Part shown: piece by piece, positions 42,002-49,620 of the stretch
Position numbering within the stretch: the stretch's first letter is position 1
How the letters are laid out: every line of letters begins with the position of its first letter
Origin: Candidatus Saccharimonadota bacterium
Lineage (GTDB): Bacteria; Patescibacteriota; Saccharimonadia; Saccharimonadales; Saccharimonadaceae
Direction: 5' to 3'
NCBI GenBank assembly: GCA_017432025.1
Contig: JAFRJX010000003.1
Span: forward strand, 124,001 to 188,000
DNA length: 64,000 nt
Program-made: the position numbers and the translations under genes
The notes under the pieces: model-generated
What the model saw: only the letters and a program-made list of their open reading frames with translations
Databases searched by the model: none
What the model was told of the DNA's origin: nothing

Positions 42002-43127
42002 GAATTCTCGCTTTCTCACTTGCTACGACCTCATTAATGATTCGCGCAGCTTCATGTACTTGTTCTTTCGTATTAGTCTCACCAAGCGTAATGCGAAGAG
42101 AGCCATTAATCTTCGAATCGGTTAGGCCAATTGCTGTCAGTACGTGCGAACGGACGCCCTTTGAAGCGGCACAGGCTGCCCCGGTCGAAACATAGACTTC
42201 GCGGTCTTCTAAAAGATAAATTAGTCTTTCCGCATCTAGCCCATCAAAACAAAGCACAACAAAATTATCTAGAGCATGCTTTTTATTGATTAACTCATAA
42301 TCTTTTACTTCGTCTAGTAAAATCTTTCTAAATTCGGCATATTTCTTGCGGTTGCCGTTTAGATGCTCTTTAGCGAGTTTTAAAGCGGTCGCAAAACCAA
42401 TTACACCTGGTACATTCTGTGTGCCTGAACGTAGACCATTCTCTTGGCCACCACCGAGTGTGAGTGGTTTTAGCCTCACGTCGTGCGCCACGTAGAGTGC
42501 ACCAACGCCCTTCGGACCATAAACTTTTGCCGCGTTTAGGGTAAGTAAATCCACGCCTAGGCGCGCCACGTTGATATCAAGTAAATTCATCGCCTGCGAT
42601 GCATCAGTGTGAAGCAGTAGCTGACGCGTGTTGCCATTCTTCAGGCGTTCAATGCGAATCGCGCGAATCAGCGTCGCGATTTCGGCGAGTGGCTGAATCG
42701 TGCCAAGCTCGTTATTAGCGAGTGCTACCGAGACAAGCTCGGTGTCATCATCGATTTTCTGTTTTAAATCATTAATTACAATGCGACCATTCTGATCAAC
42801 TTCAACCTCTTCGTGTTTAAATCTACTAGCTGGGTTTCGCACCGAATCATGCTCAGTTTTGAGATAAAGCACTTTCGCATTTTCGGAAATAGATGTAAAA
42901 GCTAAATTATTGGCCTCAGTTGCACCAGCTGTAATTACAATATCGTTACCCTTCGCACCAATCGCATGAGCGATTTCGCCTTTTGCGGCTTCGTAATCCG
43001 CGTTAACCTTTTTCGCTGGGAGGTAAGCCGCCGATGGATTAAAGAATTCATCCAAAAAATACGGCTGCATCGCCTCTAACACCTTCGCCGCTACCGGCGT
43101 TGCTGCTGCATGGTCCAAATAAATCAT
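41994..43127 (-). CDS. Cysteine desulfurase (NifS/IscS family)
   Basis: The enzyme takes sulfur from cysteine with PLP and here most likely supplies MnmA. Conserved features: YLDHAAATP, the PLP Lys in NAAKVYGPKG, the His of LLHTDASQ, and the active Cys in STGAACAASKG (a short NifS-like loop). The start at 43127 is chosen because TATAAT ends exactly six bases before it; an ATG two codons earlier touches the -10 box and cannot be on the transcript. Coupled to mnmA by an eight-base overlap. Named iscS elsewhere, but Fe-S partners are not present. Confidence 0.92.
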   Translation of the reverse strand: MIYLDHAAATPVAAKVLEAMQPYFLDEFFNPSAAYLPAKKVNADYEAAKGEIAHAIGAKGNDIVITAGATEANNLAFTSISENAKVLYLKTEHDSVRNPASRFKHEEVEVDQNGRIVINDLKQKIDDDTELVSVALANNELGTIQPLAEIATLIRAIRIERLKNGNTRQLLLHTDASQAMNLLDINVARLGVDLLTLNAAKVYGPKGVGALYVAHDVRLKPLTLGGGQENGLRSGTQNVPGVIGFATALKLAKEHLNGNRKKYAEFRKILLDEVKDYELINKKHALDNFVVLCFDGLDAERLIYLLEDREVYVSTGAACAASKGVRSHVLTAIGLTDSKINGSLRITLGETNTKEQVHEAARIINEVVASEKARIHA

Positions 43128-43133
43128 GCGCAT

Positions 43134-43139
43134 ATTATA
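43134..43139 (-). promoter_or_regulatory. -10 box for the leaderless desulfurase-mnmA operon
   Basis: TGT-TATAAT ends six bases before the ATG at 43127. Its placement decides the start codon among two in-frame ATGs. Confidence 0.65.
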
Positions 43140-43181
43140 ACAAATTTTCCCCTTAAAGTCAAAACTGCTACCGCTAAATAA

Positions 43182-43274
43182 TTGACTTTTTGCGAATTGT
43201 GTGGTATAATTAAGTTATGAGGTCAAAAGCTTTATTTTTTTGGCCCGTACATTTCGGTATTGGAGGTTAGAACA
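43182..43274 (+). promoter_or_regulatory. Promoter and hairpin leader of cassette H
   Basis: TTGACT (43182-43187), 17-base spacer ending TGG, TATAAT (43205-43210). The leader has an eight-pair hairpin GGTCAAAA/TTTTGGCC type with one G-U pair (43221-43245), then GGAGG eight bases before the ATG. Confidence 0.65.
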
Positions 43275-43937
43275 ATGAAAATTGGCGACACTTATGTTGG
43301 TTTCACTGGGGAGGAGATCGTCGCAGCAGTCATGGGTAATGACATTGATGCCTTGAAGGCGATGATCGAAGGTTTTGAATTAAAGCGGACCTTTGAGCCG
43401 CGCCAGCTGACCATTGAAGGCTGGAAGGTTTCTTCGTCACTTTTAAATCTCGCATCGGTTTTCGCCGGTCGCAGTATGCTCTCGCAAGAGACGGCGACTC
43501 TGCTCATTGACAATCTGTCAATGGACGTCAACGTTTTCCTGTTTCTCCAGGTGCTAGCTATCTATCTGCACCGCGAGAAAAGAGAGGATGAACCATATGT
43601 TTCAAAAGAAATTATGGCCATTCTGGAGAAAAACGAGCCGAACGATGAGCTCGCCGGCCGTATTGCAATGATGAACGAAAATGAGTTCCTAAGTCTTTGT
43701 GACTACCTGATAAGCGATAAAATGGAGAAATTAAACATCACGTTTACTCCGCCGCTCGTCCGGTTTGTTTACACGCATCAGATGATGCCGCTCACGCTTC
43801 TGTTTGCCTATATGGCGAGCACACTGCGTCTGCCGGCGCCCAAAATCGAAATCGCTAATGTCGGCGATATCGTCGGGCAGCTTCTCGATGGTATCTTCGG
43901 TGGCCTTGAAGCACCCGACGGCGAAACATCAACCTGA
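43275..43937 (+). CDS. Helical protein of unknown function (single-gene cassette H)
   Basis: The 220-residue product has no recognised family. It looks all-helical with amphipathic repeats (for example EEIVAAVMGNDIDALKAMI near 13, SSLLNLASVFAGRSML, VFLFLQVLAIYLHREKR, FVYTHQMMPLTLLFAYMAS), and a flexible end rich in Gly and Glu. The hydrophobic stretches are too broken for certain membrane helices. The start at 43275 follows GGAGG; an in-frame TTG at 43260 overlaps that site. It has its own promoter and terminator. Confidence 0.72.
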   Translation: MKIGDTYVGFTGEEIVAAVMGNDIDALKAMIEGFELKRTFEPRQLTIEGWKVSSSLLNLASVFAGRSMLSQETATLLIDNLSMDVNVFLFLQVLAIYLHREKREDEPYVSKEIMAILEKNEPNDELAGRIAMMNENEFLSLCDYLISDKMEKLNITFTPPLVRFVYTHQMMPLTLLFAYMASTLRLPAPKIEIANVGDIVGQLLDGIFGGLEAPDGETST

Positions 43938-43973
43938 TCCCATTTCTTCTATCCCCCTATCTTTCCCCTCGCG

Positions 43974-43993
43974 CCCACCTATTCGTAGGTGGG
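43974..43993 (+). terminator. Terminator of cassette H
   Basis: Perfect eight-pair CCCACCTA/TAGGTGGG stem with a TTCG loop followed by five T, about 37 bases after the stop. Confidence 0.88.
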
Positions 43994-44046
43994 TTTTTCA
44001 TCCTCAAAAAACCTGTGTTATAATTAAAAAGTTAAAGGAGGTAAAT

Positions 44047-45513
44047 GTGAAAAAGTGCTTTGATGCCGATAAGTATCTGAAAATCCAAAAGAAAAAAATC
44101 AAACAGCGCATCGCCATGTTTGATAAGCTCTATCTCGAATTTGGTGGTAAACTCATCGACGATCAGCACGCCGCCCGCACTCTCCCCGGCTTCCTTCCAG
44201 ACCTCAAGATCCGACTCCTACAAGAATTTAAGGACGACGCTGAGGTTATTCTATGTATCAACGCCAATGCGATTGAAAAATCTAAAATCCGGGCCGACCA
44301 TTTGATTTCTTACGAGACAGAAGTTTTGCGTCTAATTGAGTTTTTGCGCTCACGTGGCATTTTTGTTAGCTCTGTCGTGATTACTTTGTTTGAAGGCCAG
44401 AAAAAAGCCAAAGATTTTGCCGAAAAACTAAAAGATTACAAAGTGAAGACCTATTTTCACACTTTTACCAAGGGCTACCCAACCGATGTTGATACGATTG
44501 TCTCGGACGAAGGCTACGGCGCTAATCCGTACATCGAAACTACCCGTCCACTCGTGGTCGTTTCGGCTCCAGGTCCATGCTCTGGCAAGCTTGCCACTTC
44601 CCTTTCGCAGCTTTATCACGAATATAAGCGCGGCGTGAATGCTGGCTATGCTAAATTTGAGACTTTCCCAGTCTGGGCTTTGCCACTTAAGCATCCTGTG
44701 AACATTGCTTACGAAGCCGCTACTGCCGACCTGAATGATAAGAACATGATTGACCATTTCCATCTCGAGAAATATGGCACCATGGCAGTAAACTACAACC
44801 GCGACCTCGAGACTTTTCCAGTTCTCAAAGAAATCTTGAACCGCATCACCGGCAAGACTATTTATTATTCCCCGACCGACATGGGCGTCAACGTGATTGG
44901 TGAATGTATCACGGATGACAAGGCCGTCCAGAAGGCCGCGAAAGACGAGATTGTCCGCCGCTATTATCGCGCGCTTACCGATCTCAAGAAAGGTTTGGTC
45001 GGGCCCGAAGTTCCGGAGCGCATCAAGCTCCTCATCAATGAGCTTGGTATCTCTGAAAAGGATCGCCTAGTTGCCATTGCCGCCGAAGAAAAACGCCAAA
45101 AATCCGGCAATCTCCCGGCCGCTGCGATTTCGATTGGTACTAAAAAGATTGTCGTTGGTCGCAAAACCGGTATTCTCTCACCAGTTTCGAGTACTTTCAT
45201 TAATGCTCTAAAAACTATCAGCAAAATCCCGGACGAAGTCGACTTAATCGCGCCGTCTGTGCTTGAACCAATCCTTGAAATCAAAAATAAAACCTCGAAT
45301 TTCAAAGAGAGCTATCTAAAGCTCGGCGAGGTCTTGATTGCGCTCTCGATTTGCTCAACTACTAATCCGGTTGTAAAAAAGGTGCTCGAGAGTCTCGACA
45401 AATTAAGTGGCGCCGAACTTCATGCCACCCATATGATTACCGACGACGAAATGGTTGTGCTCTCAAATCTCGGCGTCAACGCCACTTCCGGCACCGAAAT
45501 TGATATTAACTAA
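44047..45513 (+). CDS. DUF1846 family protein
   Basis: The 488-residue product matches the DUF1846 family (a P-loop-like fold with unknown activity, solved for actinobacterial and firmicute members): FDADKYLKIQ at the start, LEFGGKLIDDQHAARTLPGF, ETTRPLVVVSAPGPCSGKLAT, and PTDMGVNVIGECITDD. Length is normal. The start is GTG at 44047, six bases after AAAGGAGG, behind a TGT-TATAAT box (44019-44024). It is monocistronic and ends at a shared terminator. Function is not known; a role in nucleotide metabolism has been guessed from structure but cannot be supported here. Confidence 0.9.
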   Translation: MKKCFDADKYLKIQKKKIKQRIAMFDKLYLEFGGKLIDDQHAARTLPGFLPDLKIRLLQEFKDDAEVILCINANAIEKSKIRADHLISYETEVLRLIEFLRSRGIFVSSVVITLFEGQKKAKDFAEKLKDYKVKTYFHTFTKGYPTDVDTIVSDEGYGANPYIETTRPLVVVSAPGPCSGKLATSLSQLYHEYKRGVNAGYAKFETFPVWALPLKHPVNIAYEAATADLNDKNMIDHFHLEKYGTMAVNYNRDLETFPVLKEILNRITGKTIYYSPTDMGVNVIGECITDDKAVQKAAKDEIVRRYYRALTDLKKGLVGPEVPERIKLLINELGISEKDRLVAIAAEEKRQKSGNLPAAAISIGTKKIVVGRKTGILSPVSSTFINALKTISKIPDEVDLIAPSVLEPILEIKNKTSNFKESYLKLGEVLIALSICSTTNPVVKKVLESLDKLSGAELHATHMITDDEMVVLSNLGVNATSGTEIDIN

Positions 45514-45520
45514 ACAAAAA

Positions 45521-45538
45521 CCGGCCTTTTACGACCGG
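45521..45538. terminator. Probable bidirectional terminator
   Basis: CCGG-x-C/G-x-CCGG stem with one mismatch between A5 and T6 runs, between the convergent DUF1846 and 45544-46158 genes. Confidence 0.65.
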
Positions 45539-45543
45539 ATTTT

Positions 45544-46158
45544 TTATTCTTGGTTTTCGGTTTCGACGGTGCTCGCCGGCACAAATACATAATCAACACC
45601 GTCTTTCGTCAAGGTCAGGGTGCTCTTTTTCTGATTCAAAACATATTCAAAAGAATCGTTCAAAGTATAAAGCCAAGTTGTTTCGATATTGAGCTTTTTA
45701 TCCTCAATTGACCAAATGAAATCATAATCGTTGTAATGGCGGTTAGTCGTCAGCGTGCCTTTACCGGCTTCCGTAAACTTCCAAATCACCGTCGGTTCGT
45801 CTTCGCGTGCCCAGGCACCCACTTCGAGCAAGTATTTACCATCCGGCTCGACTGGCTTTTTCGTGAGAGTCTTCACTAAGAAGAAACCACCTACGGCCAG
45901 TGTAAAAATACCAATTCCTAGTACAAAAATCGAGCGCTTGAGTTTTGGATCCATCGGCTCTTTCTTTGGCTCCTCAATGACCGGTGGTTTTATCTTTGGC
46001 TCCACCATCACGACATTATTCGGGTCAACCTTAGCGTCCGGGAGCTGTTCGATTGGAGTATTATCCTCCGGCTTCTTCTCTTCTTCTGGCTTCTTTACGT
46101 CCACCGGAACCCTCGGGTCGGCTGCCTTTTTTGGTCCTCTGCTTATGTCGGTATCCAT
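45544..46158 (-). CDS. Single-helix membrane protein with Pro/Glu/Lys-rich head
   Basis: The 204-residue product has a charged Pro/Glu/Lys-rich N terminus (about 1-75), a membrane helix (about 78-98, SIFVLGIGIFTLAVGGFFLV) and an outer beta-rich domain (about 105-195) with motifs such as WAREDEPTVIWKFTEAGKGTL, FIWSIEDKKLNIETTWLY and LTLTKDGVDYVFV that resemble lipocalin-like or DUF5640-type strands. No certain family. The start at 46158 lies six bases after TGT-TAAAAT, so it is leaderless. Confidence 0.72.
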   Translation of the reverse strand: MDTDISRGPKKAADPRVPVDVKKPEEEKKPEDNTPIEQLPDAKVDPNNVVMVEPKIKPPVIEEPKKEPMDPKLKRSIFVLGIGIFTLAVGGFFLVKTLTKKPVEPDGKYLLEVGAWAREDEPTVIWKFTEAGKGTLTTNRHYNDYDFIWSIEDKKLNIETTWLYTLNDSFEYVLNQKKSTLTLTKDGVDYVFVPASTVETENQE

Positions 46159-46182
46159 AAGCACATTTTAACAATTAAACCA

Positions 46183-46659
46183 TTAAAAGTAAAGATGAGT
46201 CTTGACAAGCTTATGATAAGTCCGGACCGCCTCGCAAAAATTATTGAGTTCCGTGCCCTTTAGCTTAATATATTTGCCATTATAGAATTTAAAGACGCCA
46301 TCTGGTCTCACCTCATAACGAAGCGTCACACCTTGTGGCTCGCCCTTTTCGTCGAACCATCCTTCATACCATACCCAAACATTCTTTTTATAGAGACAAA
46401 ATTCACGTTGATGCCCGTATGGCACCGGTCCAAAAATCGTGCGTCCAAGCGCTGACTCGGCATTAATCAAATCGGCATAAGTCATTGTGCTAGACTGACG
46501 GAGGTCGTACGGATTAATCTTCTGGCTAGCGTCCGGTTTGGCGTTACCAAAATAATTCACTTTTTTAAAAGGATTAGCTAAACCTTTTGGAAGGTTGACT
46601 TTCGCCTCGATGTTTTTTGGATCGAGAATCGTGCCATCTAGGAATTGCGCAAGCGACAT
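46183..46659 (-). CDS. Hypothetical protein downstream of tatD
   Basis: The 158-residue product is not recognised. It has no membrane helix; after an irregular start it shows an aromatic-rich beta section (FCLYKKNVWVWYEGWFDEKG, VTLRYEVRPDGVFKFYNGKY) and a helical end (NNFCEAVRTYHKLVKTHLYF). It is the last member of a tightly overlapping tatD-(49 residues)-(158 residues) run, overlapping the preceding small gene by 22 bases. Confidence 0.7.
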   Translation of the reverse strand: MSLAQFLDGTILDPKNIEAKVNLPKGLANPFKKVNYFGNAKPDASQKINPYDLRQSSTMTYADLINAESALGRTIFGPVPYGHQREFCLYKKNVWVWYEGWFDEKGEPQGVTLRYEVRPDGVFKFYNGKYIKLKGTELNNFCEAVRTYHKLVKTHLYF

Positions 46660-46787
46660 TGTTCAATCTCCTCGGCGATTTCATTCAATTCATTGTAGAT
46701 TTCGAGAGCTTCTTTAGACTCACCAAAAGCAGTCGCTTCACGCTTAGCGAGCTCAGGAATTTGAAAGACGGAAGAGTTGCTCTGCAT
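46638..46787 (-). CDS. 49-residue helical protein overlapping tatD
   Basis: The product is a short acidic helix-former (ESKEALEIYNELNEIAEEIEQ). The start at 46787 has AAGGAG ten bases upstream, inside the tatD 3' end. It overlaps tatD by 35 bases and the following gene by 22, an arrangement typical of coupled toxin-antitoxin or partner pairs, although neither sequence resembles a known toxin. Confidence 0.55.
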   Translation of the reverse strand: MQSNSSVFQIPELAKREATAFGESKEALEIYNELNEIAEEIEQCRLRNS

Positions 46788-47514
46788 TATTAGTAGTCTC
46801 CTTCTTGATGGTCTCGAAATCGATTTCAAGTTTTTTCGTTAGCCATTCTGCGATATTATAGATATACGCTGGTTCGTTTATTATACCACGAAATGGTATC
46901 GGAGTCAAGAAAGGCGCATCGGTTTCCAGGACGATTCTCTCGAGCGGTGGCGTAGGCAAAGTTGAATAAGTCGCGAGGCCATTCACACCCACGTAAAAAT
47001 CCGTTTCTTCTAAAATTTTCTTCAAAGTCTTCTTACTATCGGTAAATGAGTGCACTACACCACGAACTTCCGGGAAATTCTTCACAACTGCAAAGAAATC
47101 TTCAAACGCATTACGAACATGGAAGGATAGAGGTAAATCATTATCCTTCGCGAGTTGTAACATTTCGTTAAACAGTTTAATCTGCGCGTCACGGTCACAG
47201 TCTTCGGAATGGTAATCAAGTCCCACCTCGCCAATCGCAACCAGTTTCTCATTATCTTTTTTAATCACAGAACCGTCAAAACGCACCTTCTTGCCACCAT
47301 TAGTTTCTTCTGGGTGAATCCCATAAGTCCAAAAGACATTCTCGTGCGCCTTCGCAAATTCACGCGCCACTAATGAATCGTCCGGATCCGTCCCGATACA
47401 AACAATCTTCTTAACATTATTCTTGAAAGCATTTTTCACCATTTCTTCCGCTTGTTCGGCTTCAAAAAACTGGCGATCGTGTAAATGACAATGTGAATCG
47501 ATAAGATAAGACAT
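46753..47514 (-). CDS. tatD: TatD family metal-dependent DNase/hydrolase
   Basis: TatD enzymes are TIM-barrel metallohydrolases with 3'-5' exonuclease or D-aminoacyl-tRNA activity. The 253-residue product shows the HCHLHD metal motif (8-13), GIHPEE, the metal Glu in AIGEVGLDYH, FHVRNA, GVVHSFTDS and the final Asp in LETDAPFL. The -10 box (TGA-TATAAT, 47521-47526) lies six bases before the ATG, so it is leaderless. Confidence 0.93.
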   Translation of the reverse strand: MSYLIDSHCHLHDRQFFEAEQAEEMVKNAFKNNVKKIVCIGTDPDDSLVAREFAKAHENVFWTYGIHPEETNGGKKVRFDGSVIKKDNEKLVAIGEVGLDYHSEDCDRDAQIKLFNEMLQLAKDNDLPLSFHVRNAFEDFFAVVKNFPEVRGVVHSFTDSKKTLKKILEETDFYVGVNGLATYSTLPTPPLERIVLETDAPFLTPIPFRGIINEPAYIYNIAEWLTKKLEIDFETIKKETTNNAEQLFRLSNS

Positions 47515-47520
47515 AAATTG

Positions 47521-47526
47521 ATTATA
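47521..47526 (-). promoter_or_regulatory. Extended -10 for leaderless tatD
   Basis: TGA-TATAAT ends six bases before the tatD ATG, in the 19-base gap after typA; no ribosome binding site. Confidence 0.65.
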
Positions 47527-47533
47527 TCAGATT

Positions 47534-49351
47534 TTAGTAAGTCCGGTTTTCGCGTTTGCGCTTGATTGGATCAAGTTGACGCTTGCGGAGCCTCAAAGAT
47601 TTCGGCGTAACTTCGAGCAGTTCATCATCCAATAAGAAATCGAGACATTGCTCAAGCGATAGCTGTGTGTATGGAGTAAGTTGAATTGCACCATCCGAAG
47701 CATGCGTACGCATGTTGGTGAGTTGCTTTTCTTTGCAGATATTGATATCAATATCTTCCTTCTTATTTGAAAGACCGACAATCATGCCTTGATAAACTGG
47801 TACCTGTGGTGGAATGTAGAGGATACCACGGGCCTGAGCGGCGTCTAGCGCATAAGAAGTTGAAACACCATCCTCAAAGGCCACCAACGCGCCATTACGT
47901 TCTGGCTTATACTTCCCTTCAATTGGGCGATAACCGCACGGAATACTCGACATAATCACGGTGCCCTTAGTAGCAGTAAGTAGATTGTTGCGAAGACCAA
48001 TAAGAGCCGCGGTTGAGATTTCATAAACAAATCTCGTGGCGCCAGTTGAGGTGAGTTCCTGAGATTTAAGTTCAGCCTTACGAATACCAAGTTCTTGTGA
48101 AACGGCACCCACGAATTCTGGTGAAACTTCTACCGTTAAGCTTTCAATTGGCTCGCACTTCTTGCCGTCAATTTCACGGTAAACTACTTCCGGACGACCA
48201 GCTTCAAGTTCATAGCCTTCACGGCGCATTGTTTCAATTAAGACTGAAAGATGTAATTCGCCACGACCAGACACTTTGTAACCAAGACCATCTGGCTCAA
48301 TCTTAAGCGCAATGTTAGTTTCAAGCTCGCGCTCTAACCTCTCGGCAATTTGGCGGGAAGTTGTAAATTCGCCTTCGCGACCTTTAAGTGGCGAAGTGTT
48401 TGGACCAATATAGATCGAAAGCGTTGGTGGCTCAAGTTCGATCGTTGGGAGTGCTTCTGGCTTATCACCAGTCGCAATCGTATCACCAATGTTTGCTTCT
48501 GAAACACCAGTCATTGCGACAATATCGCCAGCAATGGCTTCCGGTACTTCTTCTTTACCAAGACCCTTATAAATAAACAAATTCTCAATCTTCGCGTTTT
48601 TCACTACATCGCCACGGAGAATCTTCACGGTCTGACCCTTCTTCAACTTGCCACGGAAAATTTTACCAATGCAATACTTGCCAAGATAATTATCGGCGGC
48701 GAGAGCAGCCACGAGAAGTTGCGCACTTTCGGCGTTCTCATCCACGCTTGGTGCTGGAATATCATTAATGATAGCTTCGAAAATCACATTAAGATTGTCA
48801 TCGAGTTCAGTCGTCTTGCCAGCTTTGCCTTCGCGCGCAATCGCATAATAAATCGGATAGTTCAGTTGCGATTCATCGGTTGCGAGTTCTAGGAACAAAC
48901 TTTCAATTTCATCTTTCACTTCTTCAATGCGAGCGGCTGGCTTATCGATTTTATTAATAATCACGACCGGGCGGAGCTTCAGATCGAGCGCCTTTTGAAG
49001 TACAAATTTAGTTTGTGGCATCGGTCCTTCTTGGGCGTCCACGATTAAAAGCACGCCATCTGCCATATTGAGCGTACGTTCGACTTCACCAGAAAAATCT
49101 GCGTGACCCGGCGTATCAATGATGTTAATCTTGTAGCCGTTGTAGTAAACGCAGGTTTGTTTCGCAGTAATTGTAATGCCACGCTCATGTTCCTGATCCA
49201 TCGAATCCATGATGAGCGTCTGGCTCATTTCGGCTTGGTTGTCACGAAAAGTATGGGACTGTTTAAGAAGCCCGTCAACAAGGGTCGTTTTACCGTGATC
49301 AACGTGCGCGATAATCGCCACATTACGAATTAAATCTTTATTTAAAGTCAT
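47534..49351 (-). CDS. typA: Ribosome-associated GTPase TypA/BipA
   Basis: BipA is an elongation-factor-like GTPase that supports 50S assembly and growth under stress. The 605-residue protein has the G motifs AHVDHGKTTLVD (16-27), the switch sequence RGITITAK, DTPGHADF and NKIDKPAA, domain II, and the BipA-specific C-terminal domain with TKGTVIMSS and GRGELHLS. The mRNA should be leaderless (TGT-TATAAT seven bases before the ATG). Confidence 0.95.
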   Translation of the reverse strand: MTLNKDLIRNVAIIAHVDHGKTTLVDGLLKQSHTFRDNQAEMSQTLIMDSMDQEHERGITITAKQTCVYYNGYKINIIDTPGHADFSGEVERTLNMADGVLLIVDAQEGPMPQTKFVLQKALDLKLRPVVIINKIDKPAARIEEVKDEIESLFLELATDESQLNYPIYYAIAREGKAGKTTELDDNLNVIFEAIINDIPAPSVDENAESAQLLVAALAADNYLGKYCIGKIFRGKLKKGQTVKILRGDVVKNAKIENLFIYKGLGKEEVPEAIAGDIVAMTGVSEANIGDTIATGDKPEALPTIELEPPTLSIYIGPNTSPLKGREGEFTTSRQIAERLERELETNIALKIEPDGLGYKVSGRGELHLSVLIETMRREGYELEAGRPEVVYREIDGKKCEPIESLTVEVSPEFVGAVSQELGIRKAELKSQELTSTGATRFVYEISTAALIGLRNNLLTATKGTVIMSSIPCGYRPIEGKYKPERNGALVAFEDGVSTSYALDAAQARGILYIPPQVPVYQGMIVGLSNKKEDIDINICKEKQLTNMRTHASDGAIQLTPYTQLSLEQCLDFLLDDELLEVTPKSLRLRKRQLDPIKRKRENRTY

Positions 49352-49358
49352 AGGCGTT

Positions 49359-49412
49359 ATTATAACACTTATTGACTAATTATTCAATATATGGTCTAAA
49401 ATGTGATATAAT
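49359..49412. promoter_or_regulatory. Divergent -10 boxes for two leaderless genes
   Basis: Reverse TGT-TATAAT (49359-49364) serves typA; forward TGA-TATAAT (49407-49412) serves the small gene at 49420. Both end seven bases before their ATG. Confidence 0.65.
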
Positions 49413-49419
49413 AATTCGC

Positions 49420-49620
49420 ATGACTAATCGTAAGCAAATCAGAACTGGAATCTACGAGCCCGAAAGGTGCTGGGTTGGTGATACCCATAAAATTTGCTAC
49501 AAGACTCGCGAGGAGGCCGAAATGGCGGCCCGCGTGGCTGAATATGATCATCATATTGAAGGACACTTAAGTGTTTATAAATGCGAATATGGCGACCATT
49601 ACCACCTAAGCTCAAACTAG
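49420..49620 (+). CDS. 66-residue protein with possible zinc site
   Basis: The product is basic at the start (MTNRKQIRTG) and has two Cys and several His: PERCWVGDTHKICYKTREEAE, then DHHIEGHLSVYKCEYGDHYHLSS. The ending CxYxxxxHLS resembles short phage and bacterial proteins with a Cys/His metal site, but no certain family. The start at 49420 is set by a -10 box seven bases upstream, so it is leaderless; its last four bases overlap the convergent cutinase gene. Confidence 0.7.
   Translation: MTNRKQIRTGIYEPERCWVGDTHKICYKTREEAEMAARVAEYDHHIEGHLSVYKCEYGDHYHLSSN

Noticed and set aside
46183-46787. Toxin-antitoxin pair
   Set aside because: The overlap and sizes fit, but neither protein shows a known toxin or antitoxin motif, so I kept them as hypothetical genes.
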